DNA of 64,000 nt from Dryomyza anilis (Eukaryota; Arthropoda; Insecta; Diptera; Dryomyzidae): positions 87,610,696 through 87,674,695 of the forward strand of contig OX638132.1 in assembly GCA_951804985.1 (NCBI GenBank), in the 5' to 3' direction. The position numbers and the translations under genes are program-made. Every line of letters starts with the position of its first letter. The stretch's first letter is position 1. Shown one piece after another: positions 36,861 to 49,375 of this stretch. The notes under the pieces were generated by a model. It did not search any database, was not told where the DNA came from, and saw only the letters and a program-made list of their open reading frames with translations.

Positions 36861-37131
36861 ATATTAACTTTCACGTGACTGGTGAAAACAGAACTTGCAT
36901 GCAGGAAGAAGGCAATTCGTGTTCTGTGACCGGTACCATTGTCATCCATACTCTGTAGTATTGCAATGGAATTAAACAATATGACTCCTTCTCTCATATG
37001 CTATATTGTTCTTGGGTAACCTCCAGAAAAAGAGATGTGAAGGTTATGGAAAAGAGTGGTTGGAAAATGTCATCTCCTGAGTCGATAAACGTCTGTCTGT
37101 TTAAAGTAAGATTACAGCAAAACGAAAAGAC

Positions 37132-37504
37132 CCAGTCTGCCATTCGATTTGATATCGCTCCGAGACTGTTTCGAGATGTCGAGGAGTTCGTTCGATTTCG
37201 TATCAATATTATACTACAACTCTTTCTAAGATGTACGCAGATATCGCAATGAGATAATGAAGTTTATTCGAAACAAGATAAAAAAACGATTCTGGATCGT
37301 TATCGCATCAAATATCAATATTGATTCAAAAAAATTCGGTATATCAGTGTGATAAATATATAAATATCGTATCTTCCCCTTAAAATTTTGTGTATGAAAA
37401 ATTAAAAATAATAGTAGTTATAAAGGAACGAGATCGAACTTTTGATCGCAGTTAATTCGAGGAAACTTCCGTCATCGAAGAGCTCCGAGACATGGCAGAC
37501 TAGG
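37132..37504. mobile_element. CCAGT-family MITE, complete copy
   Basis: 373 bp with inverted ends CCAGTCTGCCAT and ATGGCAGACTAGG, full of gatatcg/cgatatc words. It lies in intron 3 of the SAM gene. Confidence 0.7.
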
Positions 37505-37828
37505 TATGTTTTCCCAGACAATTTGGAGTTGAAAATGGACGTAATTGGTCAACTAAAACCTGTGGTTCCTAAACTTTTGGACATATTTCAGTCGAAATTC
37601 CGAAAGACTCATACTTAACTGGCCCAAGTGAATGATTTTAAAACAACCCCATAATTTAAAACCTTTCAACAAGGAATTCTATTTCCATAAAAAATGTAAT
37701 TCCACAAATATATTTAATATTAATTACCACCGTAACGATAATTGTTTCGAATTATATCTGCTTGAGGGGGAAAATCCCACATTTATAATAAATACACCTG
37801 TCTATATTATGTGGATGATTTAACTAAC

Positions 37829-38006
37829 CTGTTGCCGAGAAGTCGTAAAAGAAATTCGTGCGTGCACCCGGATAGCTATGCTGCATGCCGTTCAGGTTCA
37901 TCGTCGATTTGCAGTCGATCGCATTGCGGGCCATGCGATTTGCCAAATCATTTTGCGTGAAGCTGTAAATTTCATTCTCCTCGCGATTTGACAGACAACT
38001 GGAAGG
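37829..38006 (-). CDS. SAM-domain protein gene, coding exon 3
   Basis: The exon is 178 bases and begins in phase 0 after a clear polypyrimidine tract and cag (38007-38020). It ends in phase 1 at ACAG followed by GTTAGT. It encodes PSSCLSNREENEIYSF, continues through TQNDLANRMARNAIDC and ends NFFYDFSATG. The intron from exon 2 is only 79 bases, typical of short fly introns, which makes this exon pair one of the strongest pieces of gene evidence here. I see no known domain. Codon use is GC-richer than the surroundings. Confidence 0.86.
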
Positions 38007-38085
38007 CTGAAAAAGATGGAATGAACGAACAAAATGTTTTATAGTTTCTGTGCTGATTCTTGCGAAAATCCAATCCAATGCTTAC

Positions 38086-38418
38086 CAAATATTTTCCCGG
38101 CACATACAATGGCTGACTATGACTCGAAGGCATGTTTGATTGATTTGCGATGTGGCTGCTGCAACCAATGATGCTGCTGCTGGGCATGCTGCGCTCACCG
38201 AAGCCACCACCTCGTCCGCCGCTTTCGCCACAACTTCCTAGATGGACGCTGCGATGCGACGCCCTTGCTATCGTATGACCCGTCGATATGCGAACATGTC
38301 GCTCCTTCCACTTGGAGACGCGCACTTGCTCGATGGCGTCCAGCACATCGTCGTAGGGCAGCGACATGTGTTTGCTGTAGTGCGCCGCCAGACCCTCCAG
38401 ATAGCCGCGTTTGCCTTC
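38086..38418 (-). CDS. SAM-domain protein gene, coding exon 2
   Basis: The exon is 111 codons, phase 0 at both ends. The acceptor is a cag at 38419-38421 and the donor is TTG followed by GTAAGC. The first half (EGKRGYLEGLAAHYSK, then DDVLDAIEQVRVSKWKERHVR) looks like a folded helical segment. It would directly follow the [13 protein letters not shown] tail of exon 1. The second half is low-complexity, rich in Ser, Gly and His, with a GESGGRGGGFGER run. Its GC content is clearly higher than the flanking introns. The first intron, 11.5 kb, holds a solo LTR, LINE pieces, a Helitron, SINEs and satellite DNA. An extra exon inside it cannot be excluded. Confidence 0.85.
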
Positions 38419-39783
38419 CTGCGTGCGAGAAATATGCAAGGCATGCAATGGATCAGTAATAAAAATGCTTTAAAGTCGAATGGTTTATGTCCTTGCCGGA
38501 ATAAGAAGAATAAGATGAAGAAGAAGAAGGAGACCGAGCACAACAAGATATATAACTAGTAGAGGCAGCTTCTAAGTCATGGCTATAAATTGCTCGAGTT
38601 GAGCTGCACAAAAACTGTGCCACTTAAAAGGGAATCCTGCATAATTTACGGTCAAGCGGTTTTTCAAACACCCAAGGATGCACTTTAATATTTAAACTGA
38701 AAATGTGTCTCATTCATGCGGTAATTAGACAGAGCCAGAGTTGCCACTCCGACGTGTCTCAAGTACAAAGACTGCGCGACGCAACATCTTCTGACAGCTG
38801 TCAACTGCTTAGTTTCGTCAGCTAAATGCATTTATGTAAATTGCAAAATTGCCTACAGCGCTCAGTTGGATAAACAGACACCCGCACATATACATTGTAC
38901 TTGTCTGTCTGCGAATTAGTCGCGTAGTTACAGCGCATACCCCGATTGTCACACAGAGTTACTTTGTGATTGCAGTTCTATGACAGTCCCTGAAATTCGC
39001 GTTATTCAAACACCCCACTCTTTGTTATGCCAACCGAATTCAACCCAAAATGCCCTACAGCATTCCATTCAGCTATGCAACAATTAAATCCTAACTGATT
39101 GACCCGCCAAGAGCCGATAGGATTTTGATTTAATATCAATTCAACGGTCGGGCAGCTCATTACAGAGTCCAGTAATTGGAGAGTCAAATACATGAACAAT
39201 CTAAGTACCTACATGATAGAAATTGTATTTCGATTAGTCCACGCGAAATGCGATATGAATTGTATATGCAAATATCCATTCAAAATTATTTTAATTCGAT
39301 TACTCAACATAAAAAAATGAGTTAAAAACGAATTGAAGTAGTTTTACCCGGAGCACTGAGCAACATAAACAAAAAAAAAAGTTCAAAAACCCAAAAAAGT
39401 TTCAATTTGAACAAAATAATAACATTTAAAATATAAATATCCAAATAAAACGTTATTTTTAAAGAAGGTTTCAATTGTTTTGTGAATATAAAGTTCCTAA
39501 AATGAACATAATATTTGGTTTCTCTTCAAATAATGTTAGGTATTGAAATGGAATTCGAAATAATCCTCCAAACTCGATTTATTCCTTGAAATATTAGTTT
39601 TCTTTTTTAAGTTTTGGTCCATACAATTAACGTCTAAATCTCTACACAGGAAAAAAATTCTTCAAAGTGGATAATTTCATGTTTTTAATGTTTTTAACGT
39701 TATGTTTTTAATGTTCAATACGATGTTCTAAAAAATCAAATTTACACACAAAAATTTGTCTACATTTACTCATATATATATAT
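38419..39783. other. Intron 1, proximal part, low in repeats
   Basis: 38500-39250 has near-neutral base composition and no recognised element; after 39250 it becomes AT-rich up to the solo LTR. Confidence 0.5.
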
Positions 39784-40253
39784 TGTTACGAAAAGCGGTA
39801 ATTTGCCCTATAGTGCAAGCAATCAACAAAATTAAATGAGACACATAAGAATTCAGCGCACTAAGCAGTGTGCGAGAAAGAGATGAAAGATCAGAACATT
39901 AAAACACATAAGTGCGAATGAGATGCGAATAGCATGCAGCACTCACGAAACGTGTAGAATGTTCTCGAACCTGTCGAACTGATGCATGCAGTATATAAGG
40001 GCGTCGAATCTGAGGCACAACACTTCAGTAGTAATTGGAAAGTGGTCGAGTACGTCTCGTGTGAGATCAATGTCAAGTAAAATAGTGGACATTCATCAGT
40101 TAGTAGAATTTGTTATTAGTAAAATTGTTTATTAAAGTGAATTAATAAAGTTATTTGCTATAATTTAAACCAAATATAAGAGTGTTTTATTTTGTACACA
40201 ATCCAGAGATACGAACTTGAAGATCAGTTTTACGTAGACTGAATTTTGTAACA
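39784..40253 (+). mobile_element. Solo LTR, gypsy-like (470 bp)
   Basis: Begins TGTTACGAAAAG and ends TTTTGTAACA (TG...CA), flanked by ATAT on both sides inside a TA run. It holds a TATA box in 'gcagtatataaggg' (about 39990) and a downstream AATAAA (40146). No primer-binding site, polypurine tract or internal coding region adjoins it, so it is a solo LTR. A 4-bp ATAT duplication is typical of the 17.6/297 gypsy group. Confidence 0.85.
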
Positions 40254-40559
40254 ATATATATATTAATAATTACTATAACGTTTATGTTTTTAATAGTTAA
40301 ATACTGCTTGCTTGATTTATAAAATATTATTTTGCAAAATACTAATATTTTTTGACAAACACATTTTACAACAATAAACAAATTTTTCACAAAAAAAAAA
40401 ATCATTACAAAATAAAATTCAAAAAAAAATATTAAAACTTCAATTTTGTGCGAAAAAAATTTCAAAAAAAATGTCCGAAAGAAAAAAAATTACAAAAAAA
40501 ATTTTAAAAATTTATTCGTAAAAAATTTGTTCGAAAGAATTTTTTTATGACCCCTTAAA

Positions 40560-40826
40560 TTTCGACCACTCTTGAAGGATGTCTTCCATTTCTCACGCTT
40601 GACATGTTTCGAGAACCTTCTACACTTATCGTGAGTACTACATGCTATTTCATATGCTCTCATGTGTTCTAATGCGCTGATCTTCCATCTCTTTCTCGCA
40701 CATTGCCTCAGTGCGCTGAATGATCTTTCGTCTCTTTTTAACACATTGCTTAGTACGCTGAATTGTCCTTCGCCTCATTTACTCTTATAAATGGCACAGT
40801 GGAGAATATTCCCTCATTTTGTAACA
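40560..40826 (-). mobile_element. LTR fragment, same family, inverted
   Basis: The minus strand starts TGTTACAAAATGAGGG and follows the first half of the LTR to about the 'gttctcgaaac' region; the rest is missing. It lies 0.3 kb from the solo LTR and opposite to it. Confidence 0.75.
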
Positions 40827-40931
40827 ATATTTTGAATTTTATTTCTAAACAAAAACAATTATTTAAAATGAATTGAAGTATTTTTTCCGGAGTACTGCAC
40901 TAAATAAAAAAAATAGTATAAAGGTCCAGCG

Positions 40932-41236
40932 GTAGCCGCGGTAGCTCAGTGGTTAGTGCGTTGGACTGCGAGCCGAAAGGTCAAGCCTGGACTGGGGCTA
41001 ACAACATCTTTTCATAGAAACATTTTTCTATACCGCGCTACCTCTCGGCAGAAAATGGCAAACCTACGAGAGTAAAACATTGCCAATGAAAAGCTCTCAC
41101 CCGCCGTTCGGATTCGGCAATAAACTGTAGGTCCCACCAATTTGAGTACAAATATAACACGCACAGCTCAAAATTGTGAGAGAGCTCGGCCTAAGTTCTT
41201 ATAGAACTGTAGTGCCAAACTATTATTATTATTATA
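40932..41236 (+). mobile_element. tRNA-derived SINE S4, B box damaged
   Basis: Full body and (ATT)n tail, but a small deletion after GCCGAAAGGT removes the CCCCGGTT portion of the B box. Imperfect flanking repeat of the type aa-ggtcca / aatgtcca. Confidence 0.88.
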
Positions 41237-41336
41237 AATGTCCAAAAAGTGAACAATATATTTTGGGACTTAAGGGAGCATAATGAATGAAAAAAATCAA
41301 TAATAAACATGACCTCATTGGAGTCTTTTAAAGAGA

Positions 41337-42134
41337 GTTGATTCTAATGCAAGCAAGACCCTATATTGTCGGTTATCACAGCGCCCTTCTTTCGATGTGG
41401 GCGCTGTGAATATTGCGTTCAAATGATAACATATTTAAAGTGTCGAAAGAAGCAGCCAAATGCCTCGATTTTCCGAAACGATGTAAGACGGTGCTGACTT
41501 ACACCACTTATATCCGGCCTAAGATGGAATATAACTCGTACAGTTGGGCAGGGGCTTCACAATTATTTTTAGAATTTCTGTATCAAATAAAACAACGTGC
41601 GATTACTTAATAATAATAGTTTGGCGCTATAGTCCTTTAGAGAACTAAGGCCGAGCTCTCTCACCATTTGAGCTGTGCGTGTCATATTTGTTTTCAAAGA
41701 GGTGGGACCTACAGATTAATGCCGATTCCGAACGGCGAGGTCGATATATTTAATAGGAGATGGAAATATTTGATCCTTTATTGGATCTCTTGAGCTCCGA
41801 ATGACCATCGGGTCTTTAAGCCTGTTTTATAGGTATAACAATGGTAAGTACTTGGCCCGAATTCACCCGACGTGCTTTCTCTCGATTTTTCCGGCCATCA
41901 AACCAAATCCACCCCTTCGAAATCCACTCGGTTCTCAAAAGAACCACGTATTACAGAAATAATTCGTTCTTTAGTCGCACGAAATATTTGTGGAACATTC
42001 CCGCTGCGTCTGTTATTCCCAACAGTTTTAATAAGGGGACATTTAAAACAAACATTCTACGATGCAACTACATTTTTCCTCCACCCTTTAAACTATAAAC
42101 CTTTCTTACGTTATACACCTTTCTTCCAGTGTTG
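41337..42134 (+). pseudogene. LINE RT C-terminal fragment, same family as 62.6 kb
   Basis: Starts within the segment corresponding to VDFNASKT, then has a deletion, followed by KVSKEAAKCLDFPKRCKTVL, TTYIRPKMEYNSYSWAGAS and, after a SINE insertion (41611-41739), SNQIHPFEIHSVLKRTTYYR and NNSFFSRTKYLWN. Several frameshifts. It lies in the first long intron of the SAM gene, antisense to it. Confidence 0.82.
41611..41739 (-). mobile_element. tRNA-derived SINE S5, 5'-truncated, inside a LINE
   Basis: Only the 3' half is present (tail through the 'cgccgttcgg' part of the body), interrupting a LINE fragment in the opposite direction. Confidence 0.8.
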
Positions 42135-43466
42135 AAGTCTATTTCAAAATTTTATTTATCGACTTTTTTTTCGAAATTTTATTTTCGACATTTTTGCTTG
42201 GATATTAATATTTTCGAGATTTTCATTTTCGACACATCTAACCTTTGAGTATTTTCATTTCAACAAATTTACTTTTGTTATTACCTTTATTTGCTACCGT
42301 CGAAAAGTATGTTAAGTATTTGCCTAGTTTTTGTTGTCTCGAGATGTCCACAAACTATATTCATATACAATATGTAAATGTATTCACACCCTACTAATTA
42401 CCAGATGCAAATAGCAACTTGAACACCGCTCAAGAACGCATGAAGAAAGCAAAATAATCATCGTCTAGGGCTTGCTCATCATTACCTACAAATTGCAGCG
42501 CCATCTAGTGCTTGGCAAAGTAATCATTTTCAAGATGTCGAACGTGCGTGGTTTTCACTTCAACTGCACACAACACAAGATGCTTCCGACGAAGATGCTA
42601 CTGCCTCCGTGGTAGAGTAGTCATGTGTGTGCCTCGTTCGTCTCGTCTCCTCGGAGGAGGAAGATGCAAAAAGTTGCAAAATTCATTTATGCCACGCAGT
42701 GTTGCATCACGTCTCAATTACCACTTTCCACTTAAATTCGACAAGTTGAGCAAAGAAAAAGAAAACCGAAATGCAAAAAAGAAATTGCAGAAAAACAAAA
42801 ATGCAAAAACGCGCTGAAATCATAAAAGGAAGTACGGAACGCGAAACGGAAGAAATGCATTTTTGAACAGTTTACTTAGTAAGCAAAAGGGAAGCAGTAC
42901 GGGGCACACAAGGAGGCAAAGATGGCAAACATTGAACGACGCTTTAATCGAAAAGTTTATGCCGCATGTCGATTGCATTTTAAGACGACTTTAGCTGCTG
43001 CTGCTGCTGCTGATGTTGCAACATCTCTCGGAGAGGCCGTGAAGTTATAATAGTCAAGAGGTCGAGTTAAGGGGGTCAAATTCTTCTTCATGCTCTGTCT
43101 GCGGTGCATTCTTACATAGATCTGACAATATAATCTGATCTGAAGTAGAACCGTTTCACAATTACACAATGAAAGGAAGTCAAATGCGTTGCTTTTAAAG
43201 ATATTCAATGGCATGGTGTTTTTTTTTGTTTGTTTTTAAGATATAATTGTCTAAGAATTAAGTAACTCTGATGTTGAATATAAAATTCAAGTAAAAAGAG
43301 ATGATGTTAACTGAAGTAAAGAAACGGCAGCAAAAGCTTCTGAAATGAAACGAAATAATTCTGCACTTTTAGAAATAGTGTCACCTAGTTATCAAAAAAG
43401 TAACTAAGATCAATTATTCTTGTTGTGCAGAAGTTAATGTCATCGGTAACAAAACTGTAACAATTA
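42135..43466. other. Intron 1, unique-looking DNA
   Basis: 42540-43110 has higher GC, with a 'ctgctgctgctgctg' run (42994-43010). No exon or transposon recognised. Confidence 0.45.
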
Positions 43467-44163
43467 TCCTATTAATATAATAAATCTCTTTTTTGGTTTG
43501 TCCTTTTGTTTGTTTGTTTGTTTGTTTGTTCCTCTTCTCCGTCTAAACGGCTGATCCGATTTTCTTAAAATTTTGACCATAGATGCGATAGGGTCTGGGA
43601 ATGATAGGCTATATATATGCGGGATTGGAAAAGGGGGCGTGGCACCACCGATACAGTCTAAACTTTCAAAACAATATAACTTGGCGCTTACAGCAGCCAC
43701 AAACATGAAACAAAAAACTCAAATGAAAAAAAATATATTTAAAAGCAAAAACACAAAATCAAAAGCACAAAACAAAAGCAAAAATACAAAAACAAAATCA
43801 ATAATATAAAACTAAAAGCCAAACTAAAGGAAAAACAAAAGCAAAGAAAATAAAAAAATCAAAAACATAAACACATTTTTCTATTCGACATTTTTTTGCA
43901 ATTTTTTTTTTTTTTTGAAAATGGTACTTTCGACCATTGCATTGTTTATGTCGTACAAAATTTTTGTCGTTCAAAATTCTTCGAAGATTGTTGATTTTGT
44001 CAATTATTTTCTTTTTTAATGGTGTTAGACCATTGCGTTCTTTTTTGAACATGGTTGTTATTGTCGAACCATTGCGTCCTTTTTTGGTCCTCCGAATTTT
44101 TTTTTAACAAAACTTTGGTTTCGAATATTTTGTTTTTGTCGAATAATTTTTTTTGTTAAATGA

Positions 44164-44510
44164 AACTCACCACACTAAAACTCACCACACTAAAATTCAC
44201 CACACTAAAACTCACCACACTAAAATTCACCACTCTAAAACCCACCACACCAAAATTCATCACTAAAATTTACCACAGTAAAACTCACCACACTTCAACT
44301 CAACGCAATAAAATTCACCACACTAAAATCCACCACACTAAAACCCACCACACTAAAACTCACCATACTAAAATTCACCACACTAAAATTCACCACAATA
44401 AAAATTCACCACATTAAAACCCATCACACTAAAATTCACCACACTTAAACTCACCACACCAAAACTCACCACAATGAAAATTCACCACATCGAAACTCAC
44501 CGCACTAAAA
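44164..44510. repeat. 15-bp minisatellite in Helitron copy 2
   Basis: About 23 units of the same CACCACACTAAAACT-type repeat as at 2085-2720, at the same place in the element. Confidence 0.92.
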
Positions 44511-44646
44511 CTTTTACTGGGAAAAATTCTACGGAAAAGAATTCTAGCGGGAAGCATTCTACAGGGAAGAATTCTACGGAAAAGCGTTCTATGGGTAACA
44601 ATTTATGGGGAAGATTTCTACTGGAAAGAATTCTGCGGCGAAATAT

Positions 44647-44957
44647 TAAATAATAATAATAGTTTGGCGCTACAGTCCTGTATAGAACTTCGGCCGAGCT
44701 CTCTCACCATTTTGAGCTGTGCGTGTTATATTTGTACTCAAAGTGGTGGGACCTACAGTTTATTGCCGTATCCGAACGGCGGGTGAGATTTTTTCATAGG
44801 CAATGTTTTGACTCTCGGAGATTTGCCATTTACTGCCGAGAGGTAGCGCGGTATAGAAAAATGTTTCTATGAAAAGATGTTGTTAGCCCCAGTCCAGGCT
44901 TGAACCGAGGACCCTTGAACTCGCAGTCCAAAGCACTAACTACTGAGCTACCGCGGC
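44647..44957 (-). mobile_element. tRNA-derived SINE S6, inside Helitron copy 2
   Basis: Near full-length on the minus strand from AATAATAATAGTTTGGCGC to CTACCGCGGC. A few changes lie in the head (for example GAACCGAGGACCCTTGAACT on the plus strand). It splits the 3' part of the Helitron at 43467-45195. Confidence 0.88.
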
Positions 44958-45195
44958 TACATAATCTACGGATTCAACGGAGAGGCACAGTCTGAATTGT
45001 CTTTGAGAAAAGTTGTTTTGGCGGAAAATTGTTTTTGATTTGGTTGCTACATTTATAAAACCAATAAAAAAAAACATCCACAGTGAAGCAAGGGTTCATG
45101 ATATAAATAATAAAAATGTTTTTTATATTAATAAAACTGTTCCATATCCTTGCATTCACAAAATCTTTGCTGGAGTCGTGCACAGGTCCAGGTAG

Positions 45196-46929
45196 TTCTT
45201 AATAAAGTAGGTCATAATGTAGGGATTTTTTGTTTTTGAAAATTATCCTGTTTCGAAAGAACTATTTCGAATGATCAGATTATGTTCATCATACATTATA
45301 TAATAAAATACAATGATCAGTTGGACATAGCACAATTTCTACTTTGTAATAGGAACATTTTTTAAAATCAGCTTTTAAAGAAACATGCTCGATGTCACAA
45401 AAAATGTCACTCCATGAAATTACATTTATACTTATTTAACCTGGGCTAGGAAATCTCAAAATAAATAAAATTTAAACCCACTTCAATATTTCCCCTGTGC
45501 AAAACTTTAAAAATTGCACCTGAACCAGTGACATATTTCACATCGTCGTCTTTCTCTTAAAACTACACCTACCAGCGGGCACACATTAAGCGCTATTTAC
45601 CTACTTAAAGCTAAAGACACATTTCGCTCCAAATAGTCGTGGACTATTTACAAAAACCCTTTTATGGCCACTCGAACATCAAATGAAGTCCTTGCTACCA
45701 CAGTGCGCTACCACGGAGATGTGTAAATCCTGATTTCTGAAATGTAAATAAAGCTGCTGTGAAAGTATTTTATTTGCTTAAGCGACTTTTGTACGAAAAT
45801 GCGTTAAAAGTTGCGAATGATGTCGACTGAGCGCATGTCAACATTTGCGATGTAAATCTGTGAACACCTCCACCGACTTGGGGGTCTGTGTGTGTGCTTA
45901 CCGTACAGACGGTATATTGAAAAAAAAAACAACTTTTAAACGAAAAATCATTTTAAACTTTAACCTTTTACCATAAAATATTTAATTTCGCAAAAACAAT
46001 ATTAAGCCCGCGCTCTCACAACGCCTAGTGAGTGACCCAACTAATAAATTAGTCTTTCATTCAGTATTCCCAGGCGGCACAGCATGATCACAATGACTAA
46101 GTGGTATGGCAACCGCGACATGAAATGGTACACCGACCAGACTACCGCGCGCGCACCACTTATTGATTCTCTTGGAGGTAGAAAATTTATTGTGTGCAGC
46201 TCGAAGCAGCGGGACACGTTGAACTGCAGTTCCTTTAAATGTGGACGTGTGCACATGGCGAACCGGACTAAAGTATGGCCTGACACTATGTGTATGGACC
46301 CTAGAGAGCGACGAGAGCGACAAAGCAAATAACGAGCGATGTGAGCACTATGGCACTAAATGGCTGACACACATTTGGCTGTGACATTGTTGACCCGGTT
46401 TTAAAGGGGCTAAATATTGGTTTATTGGTTATAGTAAAGTGTAAACTACAGTATTTGATGGATAGAACGAATTACTTGGATGGTAAAGTCATATAGTCCC
46501 ATTCCTGTTCATGCTCCAAATAATTAGACTTTCTGATTAATATTTGACAGATATTTGACATTAGTGTTTATCGGTAGACATGTACAATCGGAAGACAATA
46601 ACTAACAATTTCCTTCTTATATTCCAGAATACTATATTTTAAGATTCATGTAGTTAACACATGAATTCATTACCCAAAGTATCGACATAACGTATTTAGA
46701 GGAACTTAATTAAATCGGATTTAAAGTCTGTATTATAGTCAATTAGATTTGACAAAACAAAATGCCAACGTTATAATGAAGTTTTAAATTTCCATCATCC
46801 TTATCTACAACAATTTGGTAATAACCTGTCAGATGATGTTAATCATTTTATTTTATCACTGATCTATCGATTATATCCCTGATGAAAGTCACTGACATAT
46901 TAATTTCATTGGTGAATGATCTCCCTACC
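45196..46929. other. Intron 1, unique-looking DNA with a GC-richer block at 46040-46330
   Basis: The block is open in three frames (two minus, one plus) for about 90 codons each. None shows a domain or splice sites in a sensible place, so no gene is called. Confidence 0.4.
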
Positions 46930-47187
46930 GTTAACTTTAACATGGCGTTGTCATTGGAAGGGGTGAATTAACACCTCATGCATAACTTTATACCTATGAC
47001 TGAACTGGTCTTCAACTCATGCAGATCTTTAGACCTTTCACTAAATTGGTCTTCAATTGAAGAATTTGATTCAGTTTAATAATTCTCCAATTAAACCCCA
47101 GTTACCAGAAATAGGCCGAAATATCTGGATGAGATGTTAATTCACCCCTTTCAATGACAACGCCATGTTAAAGTTACTGGTTGGTTT
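46930..47187. repeat. Foldback repeat, about 55-bp arms
   Basis: The left arm (aactttaacatggcgttgtc, then ggggtgaattaac) is the inverse of the right arm (gttaattcacccc, then gacaacgccatgttaaagtt). A similar arm piece lies at 51060-51095. Confidence 0.65.
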
Positions 47188-47264
47188 CATATAAAAGGGA
47201 TAGAACTAGGACCGATTCATAATATTTTCTCGTTGGGCTAAGTCTGAAAAAATCATGTAGTATA

Positions 47265-47813
47265 GGGATTTTTAACAGGGACGCTACAAAAGTAGAGCGA
47301 CAGGGACAGCAAACGACGCCATATTTCTTGCCGTTCTTTTGACATTTCTCTTCAGTAAGGTATACGCGGTAGCTCAGTGGTTAGTGCGTTGGACTGCGAG
47401 CCGAAAGGTCCCCGGTTCAAGCCTGGACTGGGGCTAACAACATCTTTTCATAGAAACATTTTTCTATACCGCGCTACCTCTCGTCAGTAAATGGCAAACC
47501 TACGAGAGTAAAACCATTGCCTATGAAAAGCTCTCACCTTCCATTCGGATTCGGCAATAAACTGTAGGACCCACCACTTTTACAAATATAACACGCACAG
47601 CTCAAAATGGTGAGAGAGCTCGGCCGAAGTTCTATACAGGACTGTAGCGCCAAACTATTATTATATTAGGGTTTGCCATTTCATGATGGAAAGATATACG
47701 AATTCGAATTTCGGTAGTAAATTTTAATAATTTCGACTCGTTGTTGGCTCGTAAAAAAACTGTTGAAAAACCCTTGAAAAAAACTTTTGTAGCGCTCTTA
47801 TTGAAAACCCCTG
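47265..47813. mobile_element. Mariner-derived foldback MITE M5, with a SINE inside and a deleted arm
   Basis: Left arm begins GGGATTTTTAACAGGGACGC after TA; the right end is the 3'-type repeat ending CCCCTG before TA. A SINE (about 47364-47668) sits within the left arm at AAGG. Part of the right arm is deleted between 'gttggctcgt' and 'ctgttgaaaaaccc'. Confidence 0.78.
47364..47668 (+). mobile_element. tRNA-derived SINE S7, inside mariner MITE M5
   Basis: Head begins at ACGCGGTAGCTCAGTGG with intact A and B boxes; full body; tail ATTATTATATT. The first few head bases are replaced. No convincing target duplication. Confidence 0.88.
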
Positions 47814-48179
47814 TATTTCATGCATGACAAAATTGACATAATGAAAATGTCTCTAATACTTTCCTGGATGAAAATACTTTATCGAAGTTCCTCATCGGAA
47901 ATACAGAAATCATACAGGAATGTGAAGGAATATGCTTGAATATTTCTCACTCAAGACTTTCTTTTGTAGACAAGCTGAAAGTGGACAACCAGTTTTTTTT
48001 TTTTTTTTTTAACTCTAAAGAGTGAGATTACAAAAATCCAATTCCTACAGAAGATCTTAACTTTGAAGTTTCATTTCTATAATAAATTCATGTATTAGGA
48101 TGTTTCCCTTACAGATAATATTAAATTGAGTTCAATAAATTTATTTAATAGTAAGTCGACCCTGTTCAAACTTGGATTT

Positions 48180-49070
48180 GCAGGATGTTAACACCGAAAC
48201 TCATCACTTTGAGCGGATCACAGTACAGGACTGCTTGCTTCGGAGCTGTAGCCCAGACTATCACGCTGACGTACGTTGACTCTAACTATAGAGAGAATTT
48301 GGGACATCCGAGAGTAGACGTTGGAAATTGATCATTGCGTTCATCGAGGGAAGTGAGAACTTCGATGAGAGTTAACGTTGAAATTCAACTAAAGAGCTGG
48401 TAGCTGTTCAACTATTACGTTAGCATTCCAGTTGATCAAGCTTCCTTCTTGGCGTTGGTTATAAAATTCTCGTGAGCTCTACCTCGCAGTGCTGGATGTT
48501 TTCGCCGGAATTCATCTTGTAGAGTGCATCACAGTACAGAGGTAGGCTGACCTAGATATATAGAGAATTTAGATTATCCGAGACTAGACTCCGGAAATTG
48601 CTCTTTGCTTTCGACGAGATATGTCGAACGCGAGTTCTCATTGGAATTCATCTCGAAAAGCACGTTTCTCCGCAGTACAGTCTATCACGCCCAGTCTATA
48701 ACGCTGACATGCCTGTAAGAACAGATCATAGATCGACCAGATCTCATGGAACAGAGAACAGATCAAACTGCTTGCTTCGTGGCTGTAGTCTAACTATTAC
48801 TTTGAGGTACGCTGACTCTACCATAGATAGCTAGACTAGACGGCTATACATCGGATTGCAGGATATTCAGACCGCACAACCGTAGAGCGTAGATCGTTCA
48901 TAACAGAGAACTGCTAACTTCGCAGCTGAAGCCCAGACGATTACGCTGAATCCGGAAAAACCAAAAACTAGACGCTGGAAAATGATCTGTGCTTTCGACA
49001 AGGAACCTGAGGATTACGACACGAGTTCTAGTTAAAATTCATCTCGAAGAACGTGTATCCCCCAAAGATG
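48180..49070 (+). repeat. Degenerate tandem repeat, GC-neutral
   Basis: Recurring block order: 'ggatttgcaggat', 'agactgcttgcttcg-agctgtag', 'cagac-attacgctga', 'gacgctggaaattgatctt', 'gctttcgacgagg', 'aattcatctcgaagaacg'. Marker 'ggaaattg' lies at about 48325, 48592 and (as ggaaaatg) 48976, so units are roughly 270-385 bp. No relation to the other satellite was seen. Confidence 0.65.
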
Positions 49071-49375
49071 CCAATACTTTTTTCGAGACGTTCTCCCTTG
49101 GAAGAACTTAATGAATTCGGATCTGGTAATGTACGATTAGAGTACGACCATCATCATGATAATGTCTTACTATTTTTTCTTAGTACTTTAAAATTTACTT
49201 TTTCATGTTAACTCGTACTAGGTATTTAGACAGAGAAATGTGTTCGAATATAATAAAAACGTATCAAATAATATCAGATTTTGGTCAGATCAAATAATTC
49301 CAATTCCTAAACTCAGTATTCCGTCTCTCAAACATGTGTACATTAATTCTAATTCTATAACCGAAGTATATTCGA

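Larger units (their letters stand above)
43467..45195 (+). mobile_element. Helitron-like element with minisatellite, copy 2
   Basis: Starts TCCTATTAATATAATAAATC after A and ends GTCCAGGTAG before T (CTAG worn to GTAG); the terminal palindrome is also worn. It has the same internal order as copy 1, a single leader and a shorter 15-bp array (44164-44510). A SINE (44647-44957) splits its 3' part. Confidence 0.8.

Noticed and set aside
44160..44417. 85-codon plus-strand ORF of Lys-Leu-Thr-Thr repeats
   Set aside because: Same 15-bp minisatellite read on the other strand.
46041..46332. Three overlapping 80-95 codon ORFs
   Set aside because: Openness in three frames reflects base composition. None shows a motif, and none has splice sites matching the SAM gene phases.
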